From AP-15 sp963814805 (GTDB lineage: Bacteria > Pseudomonadota > Alphaproteobacteria > ATCC43930 > CGMCC-115725): a stretch of 64,000 bases of DNA. The stretch is from positions 186,001 to 250,000 of the forward strand of contig CAWFER010000007.1 in assembly GCA_963814805.1 (NCBI GenBank), read 5' to 3'. The notes beneath the pieces were generated by a model. It saw nothing but the letters and a program-made list of their open reading frames with translations, searched no databases and had not been told where the DNA came from. Positions 7,202 through 17,567 of this stretch are shown here, piece after piece. The translations under genes were made by a program, and so were the position numbers. Numbering within the stretch: the stretch's first letter is position 1; every line of letters starts with the position of its first letter.

Positions 7202-9919
7202 TGGCCGAGCCGTTCCAGGATCGCCGGCACGTGCACCTGATCGGCCTTGTAGTTTCCAGTCAGCACGTACATGACGAGGTTGATGCCAAAGCGCAGCGCC
7301 ATTTCGCGCTGCTCCTCGCCGCCCGGCACCACGGCGTAAAGGGGCTGGCCGTTATTGTCGACCGCCCAGGCGCCGGCCCAGTCATCGTCGCCGACGATGA
7401 CGCTCGACACCCCATCGTTGACATGGTCGGCGACCGGCTCGACCCACAAGGTCCCGGCATCCCAGCGGCCGGGGAAGTCGTGCATCAGGTAAAAGGATTT
7501 GGTCAGCACATGGTCGGGCGGGATCGGCACCAGCGCCGGGATCTTGATCCCGGCCGTCAGCCGGCGCAGCCGCTGCGCCGCGACCGCGGCGCCGCCGAAC
7601 GGGCCGGGCGATTGCTCGTCGCCGTCGCGGGTGTCGAACAGGATGGTGCCGCCGGTTTCGAGATAGCGGTTGATGCGCTCAACCGCGGCCGGCGAAGGCG
7701 GCGGCTCGGTGGCGGTCACCGGCCAGTAGATGAGCGGGAAGAAGACTCAGATCATCGGTCTCGATATCGACCGCGAGCGGCGCGCCGGTTTCGACCGCAG
7801 TGCGGCGGTTGAGCGCGTCGCCGAGCCCGACGAGCCCGGCCCGGCTCTCGGCATCGACCGCCTCGTCCCCGGTGCGCACATAGGCCAGGTGCAATTCGGC
7901 GGTGGCGCGCACGACAAAAGCGTCGTCGGCGCGCGCCGCGGCCGGGAGCGCCAGCGCCGCCAGCGCCACGACGCCGGCGATCCGCGCCGGCGCTCCGGCG
8001 CAGCAGGCCGCGCAACGCAATAAGCGATCGACGAGATCAGCGAGCGCCAAGAGCAGCGCAAGCGGTTAAGAGCGGCGGCCGCAGGTCGGTCTCGCGGCCG
8101 CGGCCAAAAATCTGCCGCCTGACATCGGACGGCAGGCCGGCGATCGGCTTCAGCGCGGCGATCCCAGCCGAAAGATTGAGCGCGCGGCGCGCCGCCGGCG
8201 TGCCGTAAAAGCCTGGCGGGTGGGCGGGAGAGACGATTGCGCCGGCGATCGCGTCGCCGGGGATCGGCATCGCCGTCGGCGGCGCGCGTTGCAGCCGGCC
8301 GAAGCCGTCGAGCGTGTCGAGCGGGGGCAAGGCGCCGTCGTCCGCCGCGGTCACCCCCTGGCTCATCGCCACGATCCGGCGCAGCATTTGGACGAACAGG
8401 CCCGAGAGCGCGAGATTGGACCAATCGGCATTGGCCGTCGTATGCACCAGCACGATCCAGCCGCGCCCGTGCTTGGCCGCGGTCACCAGCGGGGTGCCGT
8501 CGGCCAGCCGCGCCCAGGTCCGGCCCGCCAGATCGATGTCGGGCTCGGCCAGCACCTGGCGCGAGACCGTGACGTCGGACGGCACCGTCAGCCCGGCGAA
8601 CGGGCTGTCGGCGGCGAACGGGGCGAGCTTCGCCGGCCGCTCCCAGGACATCGCGCCGCCGATCGTGCGGCCGCCGCGGCGCAGCCGCACCGGCAACAGC
8701 GGGTCGGCCGTTTCGGCGAGGTGCGGCCCGGCAAAGCGCAGCAGCAGCCCGCCGCCGTCGACCCATTTGTCGACCGCCGCCGCCTCCTGCGGCGAATCCG
8801 GTCCCGAATCGGCGTAGATCAGCACCGCGAGCTGGCGCTTCAGCAGATTCGGCGACCCGCCCGCGCCGGATTTCGGCAAACGGCGCCGAGCGCCCGTTCG
8901 AGGTAATAGTTCTGGCTGAGCAGCGGCTGCCCGTTGCCGTTCGGCGGGCCGACGATGCCGACCGGGCGGCGGCGCCAGCGCTCGTCGACCAGCAGCACGC
9001 TGCCGGCCGATTGGCCGTTCTCGACTTCGATGCGGGTCGTCTGGTTTCTGAGCTCGCCCGGCATCGGCAGCGCGACCGCGACCGATTTGGCGCCGGGTTC
9101 GAGGGTCGCCGGCCGGCGGGTCAGCAGGCGCCCGTCAGCGCCGCTCGCGCGCACCTCGAAGAGCCGCGGTTTTGCCGCCGGCAGCGAGCGCAGCACGACA
9201 TTCAGATCCTTGGCCTGGCGATCGCCGGCGGCGAGCAGCACCGGCGCCTGGCCGGGCCCGGCCTCGAGGTAGCGCAGGCTGCCCAGATCGTCGAGATAGG
9301 CGGCGAGCGCCTTGGCGCCGCCGCCGGCGATGCCGTCGCTGAGCCAGATACGAAGCGCAGTCGAACCGGGTAGCGACAGCGCCTTCAGCCGGGCCAGCGC
9401 GGCGCGCCGGTCGACCGGCCACGGCTTTGGCTGCAACGCCTCGACCGCGGCGCGGGCGTCGGCGGCGCGCAGCGGCGCCAGTGGCGACGGCGCCGCATCC
9501 CCGGCCGGCGGCGCGGTGGTGACGAGGATGATCTGGCGGGCTTCGCGCTCGGCCTCGGCCAGCAGATCGGCGAGCGCGGCCTGCCGGGCCGGCCAGTCGC
9601 GGGCCGCCGCCCAGCCGTCGTCGACGACCAGGATGATCGGCCCGGTTCCGGCGAGCCGCGCCTGCGGGTTCAACAGCGGGTGCGCGGCGGCGACGATCAC
9701 CAGCGCGGCCAGCGCCATGCGCAGCAGGATCAGCCACAGCGGGGTCCGCGCCGGGGTTTCCTCGCGCGGGGTCAGCCCGAGCAGCAGACGGATCGCCGGG
9801 AAGGCGATGCGGCGCGGCGCCGGCGGGCTCACCCGCAGCAGCCACCAGACGATCGGCAGCCCGGCCAGCGCCGCCAGCAGCCACGGCGAGGCGAAAGCGA
9901 GCGAGCCCAGCGCCAGCAT
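7198..9919 (-). CDS. DUF4159 / BatA-type N-terminal domain membrane protein (frameshifted)
   Basis: A long protein (about 900 residues) that begins with the BatA-type double-helix N-terminus ('LALGSLAFASPWLLAALAGL', then 'PRRIAFPAIRLLLGL'), continues through a VWA-like region ('GPIILVVDDGWAAARDW') and a middle hydrophobic segment, and ends with DUF4159 ('ATAELHLAYVRTGD', 'INRYLETGGTILFDTRDG', 'LVMYVLTGNYKADQVH'). The reading is split by about four one-base shifts, near 8893 and 8860 (joining 'YYLERALG' to 'NLLKRQLAVLIYADSG'), near 8060 (extra T before 'ALADLVDRLL') and near 7746 (before 'FPLIYWPVTATEPPPSP'). ATG 9919 follows the DUF58 stop by seven bases; its own stop overlaps the next gene (GTGA). 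Confidence 0.8.
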
Positions 9920-9926
9920 GCTCAGC

Positions 9927-10879
9927 TCATCGCCGCCGGTCGCCCGACAGCGCCTCGTACAACGCCAGCAGCGCCAATCCGGGCGAACGGTCGGTGCGAT
10001 GCGCGGCAAAGGTCCAGCCGAGCCGCCCGGCGATCGCGGCGAGCGCCGGCGCGGTGATCGCGAAAGCGGCCCGCGTAATCGGCGCGGATGCTTTCGACGC
10101 GGCTGATCACGACCTCCTCGCGCTCCTCGACCCCGGCGAACCGCACCCGCCCGGCAAACGGCAGGTCTTCCTCGGCCGGATCGACGACCTGCAGCAGATG
10201 GCCGTTGAGGCCGGCGCCGGCGAAGCGGGCGAGCGCCGTGTTGACCGCCTCGAGCGGCGCCAGAAAATCGCCGATCAACACCAGCTGGCCGGCGCGCGGC
10301 AGCGGCTCGAAAGCGGGCAGGCCCAGGGGCTCATCCGTCCCGGCGCGCTCGCGGGCGATCAGCTCGACCACCCGCGACAGGGCCATGCGTCCGCCGACCG
10401 GCGCCATGCCGCTGCCTAAGAGGGAGAGCCGCTCGCCGCCGCGCACCAAGCAGGCTCGCCAGCGCCACCAGCAGCAATTCGGCGCGATCGCGCTTGGCCG
10501 GCCAGTCGGCGCCGGCGACGTATCCGGCCGAGGTGTAATCCATCGACGCCGAGGCGTCGCGCCACAGCCATACGCTCTGAGCGGCTTCCCATTCGGTTTC
10601 GCGGACATAGAGGCGCTGCGACTTGGCGCTCTTGCGCCAGTCGATCCGGCCCGCCGCGTCGCCCGGCATGTATTGGCGGAACTGCCAGAAGGTCTCGCCC
10701 TGGCCGACGCGGCGGCGCCCGTGCACGCCCTGGTCCACATTGGCGGCGATGCGCTCGGCCGCGACCAGCAGCGGCGGCAGCATCGCGGCGGTCTGCTCGG
10801 CCCGGTCGCGCAGCGAAACCGGCGCCGGCCCGTGACGCGCGAGCCGGGAAGCCAGCGGCCGCGGCCCGACCGAATTCAC
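9927..10879 (-). CDS. DUF58 domain protein (frameshifted)
   Basis: DUF58 proteins partner MoxR ATPases. The family motif 'GRRRVGQGETFWQFRQYMPG' followed by 'DAAGRIDWRKSAKSQRLYVR' is plain, as is 'ETEWEAAQSVWLWRDASASM' at the start of the VWA-like half. I start it at GTG 10879, which overlaps the MoxR stop (GTGA). Two extra T residues break it: near 10448 ('ALASLL' into 'VRGGERLSLLGSG') and near 10063 ('YAGRF' into 'AITAPALAAIAGRLGWTFAA'). After correction it ends 'EALSGDRRR' at 9927. About 315 residues, normal for the family. It has no membrane segment. Confidence 0.85.
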
Positions 10880-11965
10880 CGGAACGGCGCCGAAATCCGC
10901 TCGATCACCTGAGCCACCGTGACCCCCTCGGCGCGCCCGGCAAAGCTGACCGCCATGCGATGCCGCAGCACCGGCGGCGCCAGCGCCACGACATCGTCGA
11001 CCGACGGGCTGTAGCGGCCGTCGAGCAGCGCCCGCGCCCGGCAGGCCAGCATCAAGGCCTGGCTGGCGCGCGGCCCCGGCCCCCATGAGATATGGCGCGC
11101 GACCGCGTCAACCGCGGCGCCGTGTGGGGCAGCGCGGTTGGAGCCGCCGCTGCCTGGGGCGGCGCCGGCGGGCCGGCCGGAACGCACCAGGGAGAGGATC
11201 GCCTCGACCACGCTCTCGCCGACCGGGATGCGACGCACCAGGCGCTGCGCCGCGATCAGCTCGGCGACATTCATCGCCGCAACCGGCCGGTCCCGGGCCA
11301 GGCCGGTGGTGGCGATCAGCATTTCGCGCTCGGCTTCGCGGTCCGGATAATCGACATCGATCTGCAGCAGAAAACGGTCGAGCTGCGCCTCGGGCAACGG
11401 GTAGGTGCCTTCCTGCTCGAGCGGGTTCTGGGTCGCCAGCACGTGAAACGGCTGCGGCAACGGGTGGTATTGCCCGGCGATCGAGACCCGGCCTTCCTGC
11501 ATCGCCTGCAGCAATGCCGATTGCGTGCGCGGGCTCGCCCGGTTGATCTCGTCGCTCATCAACAGCTGACAGAACACCGGCCCGGGGATGAAGCGGAAGG
11601 AACGCCGTCCGCTGTCGCTTTCCTCGAGCACTTCGGAGCCCAGAATATCGGCTGGCATCAGGTCGGGCGTGCATTGAATGCGCTTTTCGTCGAGCCCCAG
11701 GATCGCGCCCAAGGTCTCGACGAGGCGCGTCTTGGCCAGTCCCGGAACCCCGACCAGCAAGGCGTGGCCGCCGCACAGCAAGGTGATCAGGGCTTGCTCG
11801 ACCACCTCGTGCTGACCAAAGATGATTTCGCCGATCCGGGCGCGCACCAGGCGAAAGCGTGCGTCCCAGCGCTTCGACTTCGGCGACGAGATCGGCGGGG
11901 GCGGTGTTGACCGATGTGCTGTTGACCGATGCGGGGGAAGACAAAAGCCCGGATCCCTCTTTCAA
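10876..11965 (-). CDS. MoxR-family AAA+ ATPase (one frameshift near the start)
   Basis: A AAA+ ATPase of the MoxR group, thought to act as a chaperone that loads metals or remodels partner proteins together with VWA/DUF58 proteins. Walker A is 'GVPGLAKT', Walker B 'LLMSDEINRA', and sensor 1 lies in 'FHVLATQNPLEQEGTYPLPE'. The long open frame begins at 11847 with MRARIGEIIFGQ, but the natural start is probably ATG 11965 ('MKEGSGLLSSPASVNSTSVN'), in another frame until an extra base near 11868 ('EVEALG' joining 'RFRLVRARIGEII'). The first gene of a four-gene minus-strand operon linked by overlaps. Confidence 0.88.
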
Positions 11966-11988
11966 ACCCGTTGACGAGTGCGAGCCTG

Positions 11989-12540
11989 ATGGAAAATAGC
12001 CGCCCCGGCAATTCCCCCCCGAACCACCCGGTCTGCGGCCGACGGCTGGTGCGCGACTGCGGCGATCTCGGCATCCGCATCGCCCGCGACGGCGCCTGGC
12101 ATCATCACGGGTCGCCGATCGGCCGGCTGCCGCTGGTCAAGCTGTTCGCCTCGGTCCTGCGCCGCGACGCGGACGGGTCGTACTGGCTCGTCACCCCGGC
12201 CGAGCGCGGCCGCATCGAGGTCGAGGACGTTCCCTTTCTCGCCGTGGAGCTGACCGCCGCCGGCGACGGCCGCGCTCAACAGCTGATCTTCCGGACCAAT
12301 CTGGACGATATTGTGACGGCCGGGCCGGATCACCCGCTGCGGGTCGAGACCGCGGCGAACGGCGAGCCGCGTCCCTATATACTCGTGCGCGACGGGATCG
12401 AGGCGAGGCTGGCGCGGCCGGTGTTCTACCAACTGGTCGATCTCGCGGGCGAGCACGAGTCCGGCGGCGAGGTCCGCTTTGGCGTGTGGAGCAACGGCGT
12501 GTTTTTCGCTCTGGGCGAGCCGGGACCGGACTGGCGATGA
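11989..12540 (+). CDS. DUF1285 family protein
   Basis: A 183-residue protein of the alphaproteobacterial DUF1285 family. Typical stretches are 'CGDLGIRIARDGAWHHHGSP' and 'RPVFYQLVDLA', with 'FGVWSNGVFFALG' near the end. Structures known for the family show a small beta-rich fold, but no activity is established. ATG 11989 is preferred over the longer frame starting at 11929, which would overlap the leader of the divergent MoxR gene. Its stop overlaps the next start (ATGA), so it is co-translated with the CoA Nudix hydrolase. Confidence 0.87.
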   Translation: MENSRPGNSPPNHPVCGRRLVRDCGDLGIRIARDGAWHHHGSPIGRLPLVKLFASVLRRDADGSYWLVTPAERGRIEVEDVPFLAVELTAAGDGRAQQLIFRTNLDDIVTAGPDHPLRVETAANGEPRPYILVRDGIEARLARPVFYQLVDLAGEHESGGEVRFGVWSNGVFFALGEPGPDWR

Positions 12541-13268
12541 CCGGGAAGCCGCCGGGGCCGGGCCAGCGGTCGAAGGACGGATCAGCGATGCCGGAGGGCG
12601 AGGCGCGAGCGGATCGGCTGGCGCGGGATTGGGTGATGGCGCGCTTTGCGCGGCTCGGCGAGCCCGGCAGGCGGGGCTTTGGCGGGACCGCGGACCCGGC
12701 CGAGGCAGCCGCCCTCAGACACGCCACCCGCGGCGACCACGACCTCAATCCGGGCATGACCGCGCCCAGCATCGCGCTGCGGCCGGCGGCGGTGCTGGTG
12801 CCGCTGATCGACCGGACCGAGGGCATGTCGGTGCTGCTGACCCGACGCACGGCGCATCTGAGCGCGCATGCCGGCCAGATCGCCTTTCCCGGCGGTCGGA
12901 TCGACGCGGGCGACGCGGACGCGGTCGCCGCGGCGCTGCGCGAGACCGAGGAGGAAGTCGGCCTGACGCGCCAGCACGTGACGGTGATCGGCCGGCTCGA
13001 CACTTATGTCACCGGAACCGGTTTCGAGATCACCCCGATCGTCGGCATCGTCGCACCCCCCTTCCCGCTCGCCGCGCATGCGTTCGAAGTGGACGAGGTC
13101 TTCGAGGTTCCGCTCGCCTACATCATCGACCCGAAGAACCATCGCCGCACCGAACGGATCTTCGAGAACCGCGTACGGGTGTTTTACGTGCTGCCGTATC
13201 AGGGCCGAAACATCTGGGGGGCAACGGCCGGGATGCTGGTGAACCTGGCCGAGGTGCTGGCCGGGTGA
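12537..13268 (+). CDS. CoA-type Nudix hydrolase
   Basis: Predicted to hydrolyse CoA or related pyrophosphates. Both diagnostic motifs are present: the CoA-specific pattern 'LLTRRTAHLSAHAGQIAFPG' and the Nudix box 'GGRIDAGDADAVAAALRETE' continuing EEVGL, with Asp at the first acidic position as is usual in this subfamily. I start it at ATG 12537, which overlaps the DUF1285 stop; ATG 12588 is an alternative. Length (243 residues) fits the family. A strong AGGAGG follows its stop, serving the next gene. Confidence 0.9.
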   Translation: MTGKPPGPGQRSKDGSAMPEGEARADRLARDWVMARFARLGEPGRRGFGGTADPAEAAALRHATRGDHDLNPGMTAPSIALRPAAVLVPLIDRTEGMSVLLTRRTAHLSAHAGQIAFPGGRIDAGDADAVAAALRETEEEVGLTRQHVTVIGRLDTYVTGTGFEITPIVGIVAPPFPLAAHAFEVDEVFEVPLAYIIDPKNHRRTERIFENRVRVFYVLPYQGRNIWGATAGMLVNLAEVLAG

Positions 13269-13277
13269 GGAGGCAAA

Positions 13278-13556
13278 GTGCGGGAGCTGATCACTGTCGT
13301 CCTGCCGCTGCTGCTGCCGACCGCGCTCTATCTGTTGTGGGTCAGTACCGTCGGGGCCCCGCATGAAGGGGGCGCTCTGCCGTGGGCTGCTATGCCCTGG
13401 GTCTGGCTCGCCGCCGCCGGGACGGCGCTGCTGGCGATCGTGCTGTTTGTCATCACTGTCGGCTTCGGCACCGCGCAGCAGGGCGTCTATGTCGCCCCGC
13501 GCTGGCAGAACGGCAAAATCGTCCCCGGCCACATCGAGCCCGCAGCCGCCGCGATG
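13278..13556 (+). CDS. DUF6111-like small membrane protein
   Basis: A protein of about 92 residues with two hydrophobic helices ('ELITVVLPLLLPTALYLLWV' and 'LAAAGTALLAIVLFVITVGF') and a conserved short tail ('GVYVAPRWQNGKIVPGHIEP'). Starts at GTG 13278, ten bases behind AGGAGG. In the sequence as given there is no stop codon at its end: the frame runs straight into the CCA-adding enzyme. One extra base near 13545 would hide an original stop overlapping the next ATG (ATGA), the pattern seen elsewhere here, so I annotate two proteins. A true fusion cannot be excluded. Confidence 0.65.
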
Positions 13557-14827
13557 ACCGGATCCCCTGAGGATTGCGGCGAGGATCGCCGCCGGATCGC
13601 GCCGCCCGAATGGCTGGCCGAGCCGGCGACCCGGGCGGTGCTCGAGGCGCTCGCGGCGGGCGGGGTCGAGGCGCGTTTTGTCGGCGGCGCGGTCCGCGAC
13701 GCGCTGCTCGGGTCGACGGTCCCCGGCTCCGGCGCGCACACCGAAACGACATCGACATCGCCACCCCGGCGCCGCCCGAGCGGGTCGTCGAAATACTTGA
13801 AAAGCACGGCATCAGGGTGGCGCCGACCGGTCTCGCGCACGGCACCGTGACCGCGGTAATCCCGCCGCGGCATTTCGAGATCACCACCTTGCGCCGCGAC
13901 GTCGAGACCGACGGCCGCCATGCCCGCGTGGCCTTCGACGCCGACTGGGCGGCCGACGCGGCGCGGCGCGACTTCACCATCAACGCGATCTTTCTCAGCC
14001 CCGACGGGACGCTCTACGATCCGATCGGCGGTCTGGCCGATCTGCGCGCGCGCCGGGTGCGCTTTGTCGGCGATCCCGCCACCCGCATCGGCGAGGATGT
14101 GCTGCGGCTGTTGCGCTACTACCGGTTCGAGGCGCGCTTCGGGACCGGCGGCGGCGATGCCGCGGCCCGCGCCGCCTGCCGCGCCGCGGCCCATCTGCTG
14201 ACGCAGCTGTCGGCCGAGCGGGTGGCGCAGGAACTGACCCGCCTGCTCGAAACCCGCGACCCGAGCCGCGCACTGCAGATGATGGCAGAGGACGGAGTGC
14301 TGGCGGCGATGCTGCCCGAGGCGCGCCGGCTCGACCGCCTGGCGGCGGATCATCGCGATCGAGCCGCAACCCGACCCGCTGCGCCGACTGGCAGCGCTGA
14401 TCGAGGTCGATGGCGATGGCGCCGCGGCGCTGGCCGAGCGGCTGCGTCTCGCGAATGCCTGGCGCGATCGGCTGCGCGGCCTGGCGCCGCCCTGGCCATT
14501 CGACCCGCCGGCCGATGCCGCGGCGCAGCGGCGCGCGCTCTATCGGCTGGGCGCCGAGCGCTTCCGCGATCTCGCCCTGTTGGCGGCGGCCGATGGGACG
14601 GCCGGGACCGAGCGGCTGGCGAGCCTCCTGGCCCTCGCCCGCGATTGGACGCCGCCGCCCTTCCCGCTTTCCGGGGCTACGACGTGATCGCGCTCGGGAT
14701 CGCGCCCGGCCCGCGCGTCGGCGCGCTGCTCGACGCGGTCGAGCGCTGGTGGGAGCAAGGCGATTTCGCCGCCGGCCGCGCGGCCTGCCTCGCCCGCCTC
14801 GGCGAACTGGCGAAGCAGACCGGCTGA
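13554..14827 (+). CDS. cca: CCA tRNA nucleotidyltransferase (frameshifted)
   Basis: Adds or repairs the 3' CCA of tRNAs. The N-terminal nucleotidyltransferase domain shows 'RFVGGAVRDALLG' and the catalytic pair in 'NDIDIATPAPPERVVEIL', then 'FTINAIFLSPDG' and 'GEDVLRLLRYYRFEARFG'. The length, about 410 residues, fits alphaproteobacterial class II enzymes. Shifts occur near 13745 (before NDIDIATP), near 14345 (extra G before 'IIAIEPQPDPLRRLAALIE') and near 14682 (before 'GYDVIALGIAPGPRVGALLD'). All are in conserved parts of an essential gene, so I treat them as sequence errors. Confidence 0.87.
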
Positions 14828-15088
14828 CCGGGGCCAGTGCGCCGATCGTCGCCCGTGACGCCGGCGGCGCTGAAAAAAGCTAATCGCGGCTGCGGCGTCT
14901 CGCCCCGGCGCCCAATCGGAACTCCGATCGGCAAGCAACGAATCTTCGAACCGGTCGGCGATTCGCGCCGGCGAGGCTGGCGCTAAGCGTCGCGCCGACG
15001 CCGATGGCAAACCCGACGGAGCCTAGAGTGGATCGAAGCCGACACCTGGCGCCGCTTCCGGCGCGGCCATGGCCAGGGCCGCCCGGCC
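14828..15088. other. Intergenic region between convergent cca and MmgE/PrpD genes
   Basis: Two genes converge here. The 261 bases are GC-rich with short palindromic stretches, but I see no clear terminator with a T-run, no RNA gene and no convincing coding frame. The open frames crossing it are low-complexity Arg/Ala shadows. Confidence 0.5.
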
Positions 15089-16424
15089 TCAAATGCCGGC
15101 GAGCCAGTCGAGGCTCGGCTCGTGCTCGAGGCGGGAGAGGCGCTCGAACAGCGGCATGGCGCGATCGCCGAGGGCTGCGCGGGTCAGGCGGGCGAATTTG
15201 TCGCCGAGATCGGCGGCGGCGAGGGTCCCGTCGGCGGCGCTGGCGACAAGCCGCCTGCCGCCCTTCAGATCGACCGTGACCGTGGTCTGGGCGGCGCCAT
15301 GGCCGGGCATTGGCGGCGCTGCGAGCATTGTCACCCGGCGCGCCAGCGCGCGGATCTCGGGGTCGTCGAGCGCGCCCTCGGCGAAGGATTTCGGGGTTGC
15401 GCGGGTCGCGGTAGAGCGAGAGCGCGGCGCAGAACGGCACGCTGTACTGCGCCATCATCAGATCGGCCGGCTCGGGGATGTTGTGCAGCGTCGCCATGCG
15501 CTCGCTGCCGCTGATCGCCACGGCCTCGACCTCGCCGCCCTTGAAGCCGTGCTCTTCCTGCAATTGCCCGAGCGCCTTGACCGCGGCGTGGGCGTTGATG
15601 TGGCACGGGTAGCGCTTCAGGGCGATGCTGCTGGTCGCCCAGTATTCGCCGAGCCCCTTGGTCAGTTCGGCCACGTCCCATTCGGTGCAGAACACGGCGA
15701 GAAAGCCAAACGGGCCTTCGAGCACGGTGTCGGGGGCGGTAAAGCCGTCCTCGGCGAGGCTCGCGGCCAAGACCCCTCCCTCCGACGCGCGGCCGAGATG
15801 CAGCCGCTTGACCATGCCGCCATTGCCGGCGCGGGCGAATTCGAGGAGCCCGCAGGCGAGCGAGCCGGCGATGCCGAGCGCCATCGCCATCCGCTGGGCG
15901 TCGAGGCCCAAGAGATGCCCGCCGGCGACCGCGCCGCCGAACGGCCCGGTGTTGCCCGGCGCATGAAAGCCGCGCTGCTCGTTGGTGTGGCCGGTGGCCC
16001 GGCCGATCCGCACCATGACCTCGCAGCCGGCGACAAAGGCGGCGATCAGCGCGCGCCCGCCCAAGCCCTGCTGCTGGGCGATGGCGAGCGCCGGCGGCAA
16101 CAGCGTGGCGCCCGGATGCACCCCCGCCCCCGGCCGGGTCAGGCTGTCGAGCTCGAAGGCGTGCGCCAAGGCGCCGTTGGCCAAGGCCGCCGCCGGCGCG
16201 CTCACCGCCGGCCCGCCGCTGCCGAGGATATGGCACCGCCCGCCCGGCCCGGTGCGCTCGGCAAAGCGAATGACGATCCGGCTCCACGGCAAGGCCGCGC
16301 CGCAGACGATCGCCGCCACCGTATCGGCGATGCATTCCTTGGCCCGGCCGACGATCGCGGCCGGAATATCTTCATAGCGCAGCCCCGCCGCATACCGCGC
16401 CAGCCGAACCGTCTCCTGCGCCAT
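15089..16424 (-). CDS. MmgE/PrpD family protein (one frameshift)
   Basis: The family contains 2-methylcitrate dehydratase, cis-aconitate decarboxylase-like enzymes and iminodisuccinate epimerase; the substrate here is not known. Motifs include 'ANGALAHAFELDSLTRPGAG' followed by VHPGATLLPPAL, and 'ALKRYPCHINAHAAVKAL'. About 444 residues. One extra A near 15397 splits the last hundred residues ('LYRDPRNPE' into 'SFAEGALDDPEIRALARRVT'); the true end is 'LSRLEHEPSLDWLAGI' at 15089. There are no methylcitrate-cycle genes nearby, so a propionate role is not supported by context. Confidence 0.87.
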
Positions 16425-17065
16425 GCCTTCCTCCCCGAGGTATCTCCTGGCCAGCAGATTAGGGCGCCGGAGCGGGTCGGCGCGAGAAGCTCGCGCGCCG
16501 GCGCGGCGCCGTGCGGCGCCGGGATCGCTCGCCCAGTGCGGGTCACCGGATGCACCGGGTTTGCGATCTTTACATCCAGATCCTCGTTCCGAACCGGCTC
16601 GGCCCGGCGTTCGAGGTTCCCAATCACGGATCCTCTCATGGTTTCACCTGACGCCTATGCCCAAGCTTTCGGATGATGGCCGCAACAAGCCCTTGGCTGA
16701 GCTTGCGGCGCTCATCGGCGGCGACGGCATGGTCAGCTTGGGATACCGGCTGCCCGGGTTATCCCAGAGATGATGGTGCGGGTCCACGATCGGCCGATCG
16801 GCAGATCGGGCTCGAGGATCTCCTCCTTGAGCGTGCCGAGCCATTCCGGGTGGGGCAGCGGGCGCGGGTAGGCGCGGGCTTCGCTTCACCGCACTCGCTC
16901 CCGCCGCATTTGCGATGGTCGACCCGAGCGCTGACCGGAGCGGCGTCAAGCCGCGCGGCGGCGACGGCGGCGCCGGGCGATTGCCAGGCTGCGCCGGCGC
17001 CCGCCTGTCGCGCGCCGCCGAATTTCGCGATATGCTGGCCGATCCGACCAATTCAGAGGCGAATC
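16425..17065. other. 640-bp region without an intact gene
   Basis: Lies between the divergent MmgE/PrpD start and a lipoprotein gene. It contains an amidohydrolase remnant (16734-16862, minus strand). The rest shows no intact gene; the stretch nearest 16424 probably carries the promoter of the MmgE/PrpD gene, but I cannot point to clear -35/-10 boxes. Confidence 0.5.
16734..16862 (-). pseudogene. Amidohydrolase family remnant (N-terminal end only)
   Basis: On the minus strand the frames read 'PEWLGTLKEEILEPDLPI' and then 'PIVDPHHHLWDNPGSRYPKL'. Together these match the N-terminus of amidohydrolase-2 (TIM-barrel metal hydrolase) proteins, where the DPHHHLWD motif supplies metal-binding histidines. 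The two pieces are in different frames, shifted near 16795, and the similarity stops after about 43 residues, so the rest of the roughly 300-residue barrel is missing. Unlike the other shifted genes here, this one cannot be repaired by one base change. It is a relic of a deleted gene. Confidence 0.6.
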
Positions 17066-17521
17066 GTGCCCAGCTGCCGAGGCCGACGGCGTTTCCTTGG
17101 AGCCATGTCGATGCTGACCGCGCTGGCCATGGCCGGCTGCGCCGGTCCTCCCGCACCGCCATCAAACCCGCTCGTCGGGACCTGGGCCAACGCCGACAAC
17201 CAGACCATCACCATCCGCCCAGACACGGTCGTGTTCAATCAGCCGAACGGCCAGAGCGCTGCGCTCGGCGGCGATGTGTGCGGCGGCAATTTCAGCTTTG
17301 CCTATGGGAGGGAAAGCAGCCGGGCGCTGAGCCAGCTGTTGCCGCGCCAGCCCGACCTCAGCCACAATCTATCGGCGCTGCTGGTGGCGCCTGCCTATCC
17401 GGTGGCCCGCCTCCGCTGCGATCGCGGCGACCAGACTTATGTCCTGCTGAATGACCATCAGATGGTCGCGATCTATCGGGATGGCGATATCGGAGCCATC
17501 GAAAGGCTGGCGCGGCGGTGA
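17066..17521 (+). CDS. Putative lipoprotein, unknown function
   Basis: About 151 residues. GTG 17066 gives an ordinary lipoprotein leader: basic n-region ('VPSCRGRRRFLGA'), hydrophobic core ('SMLTALAM') and lipobox 'AMAGC'. ATG 17105 is a shorter alternative that loses the basic region. The mature part has 'GTWANADNQTITIRPDTVVF', beta-rich, and later 'DQTYVLLNDHQMVAIYRDGD', which suggests a small beta-barrel or lipocalin-like fold, though I do not recognise a family. It contains two further cysteines ('GGDVCGGNF' and 'ARLRCDRGD') that could form a disulfide. Confidence 0.65.
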   Translation: MPSCRGRRRFLGAMSMLTALAMAGCAGPPAPPSNPLVGTWANADNQTITIRPDTVVFNQPNGQSAALGGDVCGGNFSFAYGRESSRALSQLLPRQPDLSHNLSALLVAPAYPVARLRCDRGDQTYVLLNDHQMVAIYRDGDIGAIERLARR

Positions 17522-17567
17522 TCTGTGTTATATTTAGGGCGTAAAATCAGCGGGTGCAGGCCGGATC

